A stretch of 44,418 nt of DNA from Clostridia bacterium (GTDB lineage Bacteria > Bacillota > Clostridia > Oscillospirales > CAG-272), in contig JAFTPX010000008.1 of assembly GCA_017463065.1 (NCBI GenBank), positions 1 through 44,418 on the forward strand. Reading direction: 5' to 3'. The stretch's first letter is position 1. Each line of letters begins with the position of its first letter. Shown here piece after piece: positions 7,415-16,700 of the stretch. A model generated the notes under the pieces. It saw only the letters and a program-made list of their open reading frames with translations, had not been told where the DNA came from and ran no database searches. Made by a program: the position numbers and the translations under genes.

Positions 7415-8204
7415 AATTACCGATTTGCAAAAAACCTTTAACCCGGGCACGGTGAATGCCAAGACTGCGCTGAGCGGCTTTGATCTCCATATCAAGGACG
7501 GCGATTTCGTTACCGTGATTGGCGGAAACGGCGCGGGAAAGAGTACGTTACTGAACGCCATTGCGGGGGTCTGGAAGCCCGATTTCGGATCCATTGAGAT
7601 CGGTGGCGTGAACGTCACCAATATGCCCGAGCATAAGCGGGCGAAATTCCTCGGCAGAGTTTTTCAGGATCCGATGAAGGGTACCTCGCCCGACATGGAG
7701 ATTGCGGAAAACCTTTCCATTGCCGCAAGACGGGGAACCCGTCGGAAGCTGATCTGGGGCTGTACCCGTAAGGAGCGGTAGAGCTATCGTGCTCTGCTGG
7801 CTCAGCTGGATCTGGGCTTGGAGGACCGACTGTCTGCCAAGGTCGGATTGCTCTCGGGCGGACAGAGACAGGCTGTGACGCTTTTGATGGCAACGCTGAG
7901 AAAGCCGAAGATCCTGTTGCTTGACGAGCACACGGCGGCGCTGGATCCCAAGACCGCGGCAAAGGTTCTGGAGCTGACGAATAAGCTGGTCACCGAAAAC
8001 AATCTGACGACCCTGATGATCACCCACAATATGCACGACGCCATTGCCTACGGCAATCGTTTGATCATGATGCACGAGGGGCGGGTGGTCGTAGACGTTT
8101 CGGGGGAGGAAAAGAAAACTCTGACCATTGAGCAGCTGCTTGGTCTCTTTGAGAAGGCAAGCGGCAGTCAATTCTCCGACGACAAAGTGATGCTTTCCAA
8201 ATAA
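7407..8204 (+). pseudogene. ABC transporter ATP-binding protein (TrpZ type) interrupted by an in-frame UAG
   Basis: Read through, the gene would encode 265 residues. The first part (7407-7781) has the Walker A motif GGNGAGKST. At 7779-7781 a TAG interrupts the frame. The same frame then continues without a shift through SYRALLAQLDLGLEDRL, the ABC signature LSGGQRQ, Walker B ILLLDEHTAALD and the switch histidine ITHNMHD. Homologues, as I remember them, have Glu at the interrupted position (KKERE), so GAG to TAG would explain it. An internal ATG at 7818 could restart translation but would give an ATPase lacking Walker A. It could be a nonsense mutation, a sequencing or assembly error, or UAG readthrough. 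Confidence 0.85.
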
Positions 8205-8210
8205 CGAAAT

Positions 8211-8253
8211 AAAGAGAGAACGTTACGGAATTTCACCGTTTTGTTCTCTCTTT
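8211..8253. terminator. Bidirectional terminator between converging operons
   Basis: The arms AAAGAGAGAAC (8211-8221) and GTTCTCTCTTT (8243-8253) pair, and the inner ACGG/CCGT adds to the stem. A-rich and T-rich flanks on both sides allow it to serve both the T-box transporter operon and livF. Confidence 0.85.
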
Positions 8254-8280
8254 TGGCTTGTATCATTTACGGGGGACGTA

Positions 8281-8997
8281 TTATTCGCCGAGGTACGCCT
8301 TTTTGATTCGTTCGTCGTTGATCAAATCGGCGGCGTTTCCTTCGGTGAGGATCGCGCCCGTTTCCAGCACGTAAACACGGTCGGAAACAGTCATTGCCTT
8401 CTTGGCGTTCTGCTCCACGAGAAGCACGGTTTTTCCTGCCTCGCGGAAGGTTTTGATAATCTCAAAGATCTCGGATACCAGCAGCGGGGACAGACCCATG
8501 GAGGGCTCATCCATGACGATCATCTGCGGATCGGAGAGAAGGGCTCTGCCCATGGCGAGCATCTGCTGCTCACCGCCCGACAGGGTTCCCGCCAGCTGAC
8601 GGCGACGCTCCTTCAGGCGGGGGAACTGCTCGAACACCCGTTCCATTTGCTCGGTGATCGTTGCCTTATCGGGTTGGGTATAGGCGCCCAAAAGCAAATT
8701 ATCGTAAACCGAGAGGTTCTGGAAAATTCTCCGTCCTTCGGGAACGTGGGCAAGACCCATGGATACGATCTTATGGGAAGGAACCTTGGTCAGATCGGTT
8801 CCGTTGTAGACGATGGATCCGTGCTTGGGACGAAGCAGTCCCGTAACCGTGTGCAGCGTGGTGGTTTTTCCGGCGCCGTTCGCGCCAATGAGCGAAACGA
8901 TCTCGCCCTTGTTTACGTGGAAGGAAATCCCCTTCAGCGCTTGAATGACGCCGTAGTAGACCTCCAGATCCTTTACTTGAAGTAAGGGTTCAGACAT
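8281..8997 (-). CDS. livF: Branched-chain amino-acid ABC transporter ATP-binding protein LivF
   Basis: This 238-residue ATPase is the LivF subunit of the HAAT-family importer. Walker A is GANGAGKTT, the signature is LSGGEQQMLAMGRAL, Walker B is MIVMDEPSMGLSP, and the H-loop position is occupied by VEQNAKK, the LivF-type replacement of the switch histidine region. The C-terminus AYLGE is typical. It is the last gene of the liv operon, 36 bp after livG. ACGGAGGC precedes the ATG. Confidence 0.96.
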   Translation of the reverse strand: MSEPLLQVKDLEVYYGVIQALKGISFHVNKGEIVSLIGANGAGKTTTLHTVTGLLRPKHGSIVYNGTDLTKVPSHKIVSMGLAHVPEGRRIFQNLSVYDNLLLGAYTQPDKATITEQMERVFEQFPRLKERRRQLAGTLSGGEQQMLAMGRALLSDPQMIVMDEPSMGLSPLLVSEIFEIIKTFREAGKTVLLVEQNAKKAMTVSDRVYVLETGAILTEGNAADLINDERIKKAYLGE

Positions 8998-9033
8998 AGT
9001 TTGTGCCTCCGTACAATTCTAAAAATCGGCAGA

Positions 9034-9846
9034 TCATTCTCCGATATAAGCCTTGATGACCTCGGGGTTGTTCAGAACCTCCGCCGTCTCGCCCACCGCC
9101 AGCTCCGTACCGAAGTTCAGAACGGTCAGGCGCTCGCAGATTCCCGCCACCAAGCGCATATCGTGCTCGATCAAAAGAATGGTGATTCCGAAACGCTGAC
9201 GGATAAAGGTAATCACGTCCATCAGCTCCTGAGTTTCGTTGGGGTTCATGCCTGCGGCAGGCTCATCCAACAGCAGCAGGGTAGGATTGGTTGCCATCGC
9301 GCGGGCGATCTCCAGCTTTCTTTGCTTTCCGTAGGGAAGGTTCTGCGCCAGATAGTCCCCGAAGTCCGCAAGTCCGAAGACCTCCAGAAGCTCCATGGCA
9401 CGGCGGCGGAATTCCGCTTCGGTTTTGAAATGCCGAGGCAGACGAAGCATGGATTGAAGCATATTGCAATCGATCTGGTTGCCCAAACCCACCATGACGT
9501 TTTCCAGCACGGTCAGATTGTTGAACAGACGAATGTTCTGGAAGGTACGGGCGATTCCCCCGCGGTTGATCTCCAAGGGAGATTTTCCCGTCAGATCCTT
9601 TCCGCAGAGGAAGAAGCGTCCCGAGGTGGGCTTATAGACACCCGTCAGGATATTGAACGCCGTGGTCTTGCCCGCGCCGTTGGGTCCGATCAGACCGTAC
9701 AGCTCTCCTTTTTTGATGGAGAGATTCAAATCGTCTACGGCTTTCAGACCGCCGAATTGAATGGAGAGGTGGTCGGCTTTTAAGACCAACTGATTGCCGT
9801 CCGCGTCCAACGGGCAATTCTCATACAATTTTTCGTCAAAGGACAT
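9034..9846 (-). CDS. livG: Branched-chain amino-acid ABC transporter ATP-binding protein LivG
   Basis: This 270-residue ATPase has Walker A GPNGAGKTT, signature LPYGKQRKLEIARAM, Walker B LLLLDEPAAGMNP and switch motif IEHDMRLV, which is the LivG pattern. The insertion typical of LivG (GLGNQIDCNMLQSMLRLPRHFKTE) is present. The start at 9846 (MSFDEKLYEN) is preferred because AAAGGAAC lies at the right distance; an ATG 24 nt further upstream lacks a ribosome binding site. The N-terminus carries about 20 more residues than usual before the ATPase domain. Confidence 0.95.
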   Translation of the reverse strand: MSFDEKLYENCPLDADGNQLVLKADHLSIQFGGLKAVDDLNLSIKKGELYGLIGPNGAGKTTAFNILTGVYKPTSGRFFLCGKDLTGKSPLEINRGGIARTFQNIRLFNNLTVLENVMVGLGNQIDCNMLQSMLRLPRHFKTEAEFRRRAMELLEVFGLADFGDYLAQNLPYGKQRKLEIARAMATNPTLLLLDEPAAGMNPNETQELMDVITFIRQRFGITILLIEHDMRLVAGICERLTVLNFGTELAVGETAEVLNNPEVIKAYIGE

Positions 9847-9882
9847 TGTGATGTTCCTTTCTTGGATCATTCATAGTATCTT

Positions 9883-10932
9883 TTAGGAGTTTTCTTTTTT
9901 AGAGCCCAGCTTGCTCTTGATATAGCGCCAATTCATTTTTTCTCGCAAGGGAGCAAACCTCGGCGACGAGGTGATGATCATCATCACGATCAGGATCAAG
10001 GCGTAGACCAAATTCTTCAAGCCTGCCAGATTTCCCGTCAGGTGAGAACGAAGCTGGACGTTCAGGAAGACGATGATAATGGAAGAAACCAAGCTTCCGA
10101 ATACGCTTCCCATTCCGCCCAATACCACCATAACGAGGAACTCGATGGAGTAGTTGTAGTCAAAGATCGCGGGGGCGACGGTGGTATAGTTGGCGAAGAT
10201 CGCGCCAGCAATGCCCGCAAAGAATGCCGCGATGGCGAAAACGATCAGCTTATAATACGTAATGTTGACACCCATGGCGCGGGCGGCGATCTCATTGTCC
10301 TTGATTGCCGTAATTGCCCGTCCGTGTTTACTTTTCGCGATATTCTGAACGCAGAAGATGGTGATGAGAACCAAAACGAAGGCGATCAGGAAAAGATATT
10401 TGGAATAGGAGGTGGTCAGGTCCTTGATGTTGAATCCCACCGCGGGGTTTTTGATCATATCGCCCACGGTGATATTCTTCAGGACGCCTCGGACGATTTC
10501 GCCAAAGGCGAGGGTGACGATCGCCAGATAGTCTCCCCGCAACCGAAGAGCGGGCAAGCCGACGATAAAGCCGAACAGCATAGCCACAATACCGCCCAAC
10601 AGCATCGCGAGGAAGAACCGCAGAAGCCCGAAGGGGATGATGGCGTTTGTATAATACAGGGTCAAGCCCGCCACGTAGGCGCCGATATACATAAAGCCTG
10701 CGTGTCCGAGGGAAAGCTCACCGAGAAATCCAACCACCAGATTCAAGGAAACCACCATGATCATGGTGTAGGCGATCTGGGTCAGCAGATCGGGGGTGAC
10801 CACAGGGGTTCTCTTGGTGATGACGCCCGCGACGACCAAGGCACCCGTAACGATCGTGATAAAAGCCACCAGCAAATAAGATTTATTGCTGAGGAGAAGA
10901 TTCTTCAAGGAGACGGTTTTCTTGTTTTTCAT
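9883..10932 (-). CDS. livM: Branched-chain amino-acid ABC transporter permease LivM
   Basis: This 349-residue permease shows the LivM pattern: MVVSLNLVVGFLGELSLGHAGFMYIGAYVAG near residues 55-85, then GLPALRLRGDYLAIVTLAFGEIVRGVL. The conserved coupling-loop text GRAITAIKDNEIAARAMGVNITYYKLIVFAIAAFFAGIAGA follows. It starts 9 bp after livH. GTGAGGT is the ribosome binding site. Confidence 0.96.
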   Translation of the reverse strand: MKNKKTVSLKNLLLSNKSYLLVAFITIVTGALVVAGVITKRTPVVTPDLLTQIAYTMIMVVSLNLVVGFLGELSLGHAGFMYIGAYVAGLTLYYTNAIIPFGLLRFFLAMLLGGIVAMLFGFIVGLPALRLRGDYLAIVTLAFGEIVRGVLKNITVGDMIKNPAVGFNIKDLTTSYSKYLFLIAFVLVLITIFCVQNIAKSKHGRAITAIKDNEIAARAMGVNITYYKLIVFAIAAFFAGIAGAIFANYTTVAPAIFDYNYSIEFLVMVVLGGMGSVFGSLVSSIIIVFLNVQLRSHLTGNLAGLKNLVYALILIVMMIITSSPRFAPLREKMNWRYIKSKLGSKKENS

Positions 10933-10941
10933 GACAGTACC

Positions 10942-11817
10942 TCACACTTTCTCATGGCGCTTCTTGCCCAGAATACCCGAGGGCTTGACAAGCAGAACCA
11001 GAATGAGGATCGCGAATACGATCGCGTCGGAATAGGAGGCGAGGAACTCGTATTTCAGGGCGAATTGCTCGACAATGCCGAGGATCACTCCGCCGATCAT
11101 CGCGCCGGGAATGGAGCCGATTCCGCCCAGAACTGCCGCCACGAAGGCTTTGATGCCGGGCATCGCACCCAGCGTGGGCTCGGTAACGGGAGCAATGAAA
11201 AGCATGAAAACGCTGGCAACCGCGGCAAGCGCGGAGCCGATAGCGAAGGTGGTGGCGATGGTGCGATTGACGTTAATGCCCATCAGCTGCGCGGCACCTC
11301 TGTCCTCGCTGACAGCCAGCATGGCTCTTCCCGTTTTCGATTTATTGACAAACACGGTTAGCGCGACCATGACGATCACGCCCACAACCAGCGTTATAAT
11401 TGACTCGGTTTTGATGGTGATCCCGTTGCATTCGATGGAGCGGAAATGGAACATCGTAACCTGCTTGGGGGTAACGGTGAAAATCAGCTGTGCCACACTT
11501 TGCAGGAAGAAGCTGACGCCGATTGCCGTAATCAGAACCGCCAACGAGGGAGCGCCTCGCAGGGGACGATACGCAATGCGTTCCACCAGGACACCGAGGA
11601 TCACGCAGAAAAGGATCGCCAAAAGAATGGCAAGGAAGGGGTTTTTGATGGATTTCATCGTGAAGAAAAACAAAACGTACGATCCGACCATGATGACGTC
11701 GCCGTGGGCGAAGTTCAGCATTTTCGCGATGCCGTAAACCATGGTGTAGCCAAGAGCGATCAGCGCGTAAACCGCGCCCATGCTCAAGCCATTGATCAAT
11801 GTACTGATAATACTCAT
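10942..11817 (-). CDS. livH: Branched-chain amino-acid ABC transporter permease LivH
   Basis: This 291-residue permease begins MSIISTLINGLSMGAVYALIALGYTMVYGI, the standard LivH opening, followed by LNFAHGDVIMVGSYV. The coupling loop reads GRAMLAVSEDRGAAQLMGINVNRTIATTFAIGSALAA. The ATG at 11817 is chosen over an in-frame TTG seven codons upstream because it gives the normal family start and has GAAAGG about 13 nt before it. Confidence 0.95.
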   Translation of the reverse strand: MSIISTLINGLSMGAVYALIALGYTMVYGIAKMLNFAHGDVIMVGSYVLFFFTMKSIKNPFLAILLAILFCVILGVLVERIAYRPLRGAPSLAVLITAIGVSFFLQSVAQLIFTVTPKQVTMFHFRSIECNGITIKTESIITLVVGVIVMVALTVFVNKSKTGRAMLAVSEDRGAAQLMGINVNRTIATTFAIGSALAAVASVFMLFIAPVTEPTLGAMPGIKAFVAAVLGGIGSIPGAMIGGVILGIVEQFALKYEFLASYSDAIVFAILILVLLVKPSGILGKKRHEKV

Positions 11818-11960
11818 AAAATCAGACCGGCCTTTCAAACAAAGAAATTAGCGTTTTTCAAGAGGAAGGCGAATCCTCCAAAAAACAGAACAAATCCGAA
11901 GAGCCGACTTGCGCTTCGGAGGGGGACGGGTTTCTCTACTATGTGAGGATTGGAATCGCA

Positions 11961-11986
11961 CAATGATCGGGGTTCCCCGATCATTG
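11961..11986 (-). promoter_or_regulatory. Intercistronic hairpin between livK and livH
   Basis: The 12-bp perfect arms CAATGATCGGGG and CCCCGATCATTG are almost back to back. No T-tract follows on the minus strand, so it is more likely an RNA-stabilising or partially attenuating stem than a full terminator. Such a stem would allow more binding protein than permease to be made. Confidence 0.65.
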
Positions 11987-12002
11987 CGCGAGAAACAAAA
12001 AC

Positions 12003-13139
12003 TTAGTCGATAACGATGGTTACGGGCTGCTTCACAGCGGCACCCTTTTCGTTCCAGGTCATGGTACCGGTAACGCCGACGTACTGGAACTCACCCTGCA
12101 GAACAGCGGTGATCTTGTCGCACAGATCGGAAGGATCGATGTTCGGGTCGTCAACCTTCGCTGCCTTCATTGCCTCGTAAATGACGTAAACCGCGTCATA
12201 GGCGTCAGCGGCAAACTGATCCGGAACTTCTCCGTTGTACTCTGCCTTATAAGCGTCAACGAAGCCTTTGATCTTTGCGTCGGAGCTTTCTACGTCGATG
12301 GGAGCCAGATACTTCAGGCCCTTGATCTGCTGGGACAGAGCGTCGTTGTCAGCAACGTGCTTGACGATACCGTCCATACCGTCGCAGCCGTAGAACGCGA
12401 CAGAATAGTTCTGGCTTGCCGCCTCGGCGATGATGAGGGAAGCCTCCTGATAGTAAATGGGCAGGAACAGAACGTCACAGCCTGCGGACCTCAGGTCGGA
12501 AACCTGAGTGGAGAAGTTGGTCTTGGTGGTGTCAGAGAAGGATTTCTTCACGTAGTTGGTCTTGTTCTGAGCTGCCATCTCGTCCTCAAAGCCCTTCAGC
12601 AGACCGGTGGAGTACGCGTCGTCGGTGTTGTAGATTACGCCGATCTTGGTGTAATCGGCTACGAGAGCCTTTGCGGCGTACATACCCTGGTCGGGGTCAC
12701 CGAAGCAGATTCGGTAGCCGTTGGAGTTGGCGATTGCGTCGTCAGTGGACGCGGAGGGGGTGATGAAGAACAGATTGTCCTCCTTGGACTGAGCCGCGAA
12801 GGTCAGGCAAGCACCGGAGGTTACGCTTCCGATTGCCGCAACCATGCCCTTGGACATCAGGGTATTGTACGCATCGGTAACCTTGTCGCCGGAAGCCTCG
12901 TCGTCGATCATCTCGAAGGAGAAGTTCACGCCGTTCAGACCGCCCGCCTCATTGATTTCCTTGATCGCGAGGTTGGCGCCCTTCTGTACAGAAAGACCGT
13001 AGCTTGCGGCGGAGCCCGTCAAGGGACCGGTTGCGCCGATCACGTAGGTGTCGTTCTTCTTGCCGCAAGCGACCAGCGCGCCGGAAGCGAGAACCAGGCA
13101 CATACACAGGGTAAGGATTCTTAAGAGTGTCTTTTTCAT
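12003..13139 (-). CDS. livK: Branched-chain amino-acid binding lipoprotein LivK
   Basis: This 378-residue substrate-binding protein belongs to the Peripla_BP_6 family. The signal peptide ends in LVAC with the lipidated Cys at residue 25. The mature N-terminus (IGATGPLTGSAASYGLSVQKGANLAIKEIN) and the segment MVAAIGSVTSGACLTFA are the usual Leu/Ile/Val-binding features. It is the first gene of the operon, separated from livH by about 185 bp with a hairpin. The broad family also binds amides and other small molecules, so the exact ligand is inferred. Confidence 0.94.
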   Translation of the reverse strand: MKKTLLRILTLCMCLVLASGALVACGKKNDTYVIGATGPLTGSAASYGLSVQKGANLAIKEINEAGGLNGVNFSFEMIDDEASGDKVTDAYNTLMSKGMVAAIGSVTSGACLTFAAQSKEDNLFFITPSASTDDAIANSNGYRICFGDPDQGMYAAKALVADYTKIGVIYNTDDAYSTGLLKGFEDEMAAQNKTNYVKKSFSDTTKTNFSTQVSDLRSAGCDVLFLPIYYQEASLIIAEAASQNYSVAFYGCDGMDGIVKHVADNDALSQQIKGLKYLAPIDVESSDAKIKGFVDAYKAEYNGEVPDQFAADAYDAVYVIYEAMKAAKVDDPNIDPSDLCDKITAVLQGEFQYVGVTGTMTWNEKGAAVKQPVTIVID

Positions 13140-13212
13140 GTCTTTTACCTCTTTTGAAAAATATTGATTTGCGCGAAGCGACGATTTTTCACTCGTCCTT
13201 CACATATCATAA

Positions 13213-13241
13213 ATCATACCATACTACGCCTCAATTGTCAA
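13213..13241 (-). promoter_or_regulatory. Promoter of the liv operon
   Basis: On the minus strand TTGACA (13236-13241), a 17-bp spacer and TATGAT (13213-13218). The text AAAACGCTTGACAA around the -35 box also occurs exactly at two other promoters in the window (27.5 and 34.8 kb). Confidence 0.85.
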
Positions 13242-13244
13242 GCG

Positions 13245-13592
13245 TTTTTTTGGAAAATCATGATTTTTATATTATAATTGAAACAAATCAAACGCTCGAG
13301 AGGGGAATGGGGGGAGTGGAGAAGCAGCGACTTTAAAAAAAAGAGACAGGATTTTTTATAAAAAACAAAGTGATATGTGTTGATAAATACAAATTAAAAC
13401 AAAGAACCGAATTCAAAACAAAAGAAATGTTATTTCATTAAAACGGCGAAAAATAGAATCATGTGCGATATGACATAAAAAATCAACACAAATGCCACGA
13501 GCGCGCCTTTTTTTTGGCGGCTTGCCGCGACAAAACTCCGCCAAAAAATTCCGATTTAAGAAAAAATCCTGATGTTTCTTTACAAAAAACTA
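13245..13592. other. AT-rich intergenic region between divergent livK and the giant gene
   Basis: No gene is seen. It contains a 9-bp inverted repeat TGTGTTGAT (13376-13384) / ATCAACACA (13482-13490) and a hairpin near 13507-13547 whose stem is GGCGG/CCGCC extended by a T-run pairing with an A-run. Because the T-run is 5' of the stem, that hairpin is not a normal terminator on either strand. Confidence 0.6.
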
Positions 13593-13621
13593 TTGACTTA
13601 TTGTGAGAATAGTGGTAAAAT
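13593..13621 (+). promoter_or_regulatory. Promoter of the giant surface-protein gene
   Basis: TTGACT (13593-13598), a 17-bp spacer and TAAAAT (13616-13621), with TGn before the -10 box. The untranslated leader is about 100 nt. Confidence 0.7.
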
Positions 13622-13731
13622 ATAATAACTTATATAATACATTTTGGAAGAAATCCCGAAAAACGGCGTGCCCTCCAATTTGACAATATAATGAACTCTC
13701 GGATATTTTTAGAAAAGCAGGTGATCATGAC

Positions 13732-16700
13732 ATGAAAAAGTTTTTGTGTAAGCGTGTGCTACCCATCCTGATGACGGTTGTGATGCTGATCTCGGCGTGT
13801 ATGCCCATTGGCGCCTATACGTTGGCGGCGCCCAATGAGAGCGCGGAGGATCCGTATTACAAGATCGTTTTTGAGGACGGTAATTTGCGAATTCAGCTGA
13901 ATCCGCAAAAGGTCTACGAGATGGTGCGGGACGGAAGCGTGACGAAGGAGGAGCTATCCAAGTTCATGCCCGAGGACGTGTACGCCGTTCTGGAGAAGGG
14001 GAAGGGCGTAAGCCTTGACGATCTGAACGGATTGTTGGCAAGCTATATTACCCCCGACCTGATCGATGAGTTGAAAAATCTCATTCCGACGGAGGTCTTG
14101 GTAAGCCGTTTTGATCTTTCCATGTTTGAGGGGATCCTGACGGTTGACGAGCTGTTGTCGGTGATCTCTCTTGACCAGCTGATGGCAACGGTGAGCGAGG
14201 AGGATCTGACTGCCCTGATCACCACCGAGGTTCTGGAGCTGTTGCTCAACGAGACGGTGAAGAATGAGGTTCTGGACGAGACGTTCGTGGAGAACCTGCT
14301 GTTCTCCGATGATCAGAATACGGTCATCAACAAAATTCTTGAGAACGACGATCTGAAGGCGGAGCTGATCGGTCTGGTGGACGACGCGGTGGTAGAGAAG
14401 CTGTTGGACGATCCGACGACCCTCGACAGGTTGGTCAAGCTGATCGAATCGGACGGCAAGGCGTACGGTCTGCTTCACGATTCGCGGGTGCTGACCGGAT
14501 TGAGCAGCTATTTGCGGGCACATCCTGAGCAGATGTATGATTTTCTGTCTCAAAAGGGTGTAGTAAACGGCTTGAAGCGGCATCCCGAGATCTTCCTCCA
14601 CGAGGATATTATTGAGCTTCTGGTAGAAGATGGGGTGATTCATAAGGATAACATTCTGACCCTCTTTGAGGGGAAGGATGAGATTATGGCGGAGCTGAAC
14701 GATTTGTTCGACGATGCCGCGATTGAGACACTGTTGGGTGTCGATAGCTTTGTGGAAGCCGTTTCGGCCAAGGAGGGGCTGGTTACCGTTGATCGGATCA
14801 AGACCCTTTGCGCTTGCGGTTATCTGAGCGCCGAGACGGTTGCGATTGTCAATGAGGAGCGGATCAACGCGCTCCAAGAGGACGTTGCCGCGATGCGGGA
14901 GTTCTGTGCTGCCTACGGCATTGACGACGCGGATCTGGAGCGGTATTATAAAGGAGAGATTACCGCAAGCGATCTGCTGACGGATCTGGGAGACGATGCC
15001 GCGTATTCCTTGATTGTAGATGGGTATGCTTCCGTCAACGAGACCTTGGCGAAGGAGCTGTTGATTGGCGAGCTGACCGATCCGAACAATGGCGACCGAG
15101 ACGGACTGCTTTCCCTTGTGATTCCGTGGATCGAGGGCGAGAACGGCTTTGACGTGGAGGAATATTGGGATTGCGTGGATGACGACACCTTTGCCGTGAT
15201 CACCGCCGAAATCCTGACTCCCGCCAAGATCCATTCCTGGTTTGCTACCCATCCCGAGTCGTTTGCTCAGCTGTTCAGTACATTGGAGAGCGGTACCGTA
15301 GATCGGATGTACGAGGCGTTCCACAATATGCCCCAAACGGATATCGTTACCATCATGACCTCTCACATCTCAGAGGTGGCACAAACGGTGGGGATGGAGG
15401 CATTCTTCGAGTTTAACGGCTTCAATACCGTGGATCTGATCCATGAGATCGGCGGAGAGCGGGGCTTCTACTACCTGATCGACGCGAACCACGTTACGAT
15501 CGAAGAGGTTGCCAAGGCGATTGGCGAGGGTGACGAGAGCGCGGGCTATCAAAAGCTGCTCCGACTGATTGGCACGGGCAGAATTCTGGAGGAGATTGGC
15601 GTTGAGCCCTTCCTTCCTTACGTGAATTTTACCGATATTATTACCGCCGCGGGCGGATATAATCAGGCATTGACTTGGTATTCGTACGAGGAAATGGCAT
15701 CCATTGCCCGCGCCATCGGTGCGGATCGGTTGCGCGCTTTCCTGACCGATACGGGTATTGTCACCAATCTGGATCTGAAGGGCATTGCTACCGACGTGGC
15801 AGAGCTGCTTCGCGGAAAGACCCCCCAGCTGAAGGCGTTGGCAAAGGAGTGTGTCAACCGTCTGAGCCAGATCTTCCTGGTAGACGTGGAGAGCATTACC
15901 GTTAACGGAACGCGGGTCGTCCGTTACGGCACCGTTGATCTGCAGGCACTGGTCACCGAGGTTTTGCAGGCGATTCCCGATATCGATACCTTCCTTGCCA
16001 TGAGCGAGGGAGACGTATTCGCCGCTCTGTGCTTTGAGGTGATCGGCATAGACGATACCTTCCGTACGGGCTTGACGGTTTCTGTGGAATTTATGGGAGA
16101 CTTTACCCAACTGCAGGAATTTGCCGAGGCATACGCGGATTATTTCCGCTTTGACGTTTCCGATGATCTGGACGTTGCGGTTCAGTCGACCCTTCCCTCG
16201 GTGGTAGCCGACCTGTACGAAAAGGTGCTGACCGCCGACAAGGTGCCCGACACCTTGAAGAAGAAGCTCCTGTCCTTTCCGACGATGACCGTGGGAGACG
16301 CGGCGGAGCTGCTCAGAGGGCTGAGTGAAGAGGAGCTGCGGCTTCTGGTGGATACCTTTGAGGAAAAGCTCGAGTCGATCCGCGACAAGGCATACGATGC
16401 CATCGACGGTAAGCTGGGCGCGGTGACCGACAAGGTAGGAGCCGCAGCCAAGGCAGAGGAAGCCGCCAAGGCGGCGGTGGAAAAGGTGCTCGGTATGGTG
16501 ACCGACACAGAGAAGCTCCGCGGCGGACTGAATAAGGCGGCGCGTGTAATCGAGGCATCCGCGGCTACCTTTGGGGCGGATACCACGGTTGCCGACTGGT
16601 ACGTAGCCAACGGACAGTTCCTTACGGATGAATTTACGCTGAAGGCGGATCTGTATGAGACGATCAACCGTTTTCTTTCGCTTCCCGACAATATTCTTCC

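Noticed and set aside
13507..13547. Hairpin upstream of the giant gene as a terminator
   Set aside because: The T-run precedes the GGCGG stem and pairs with an A-run after it, so no U-tract follows the stem on either strand.
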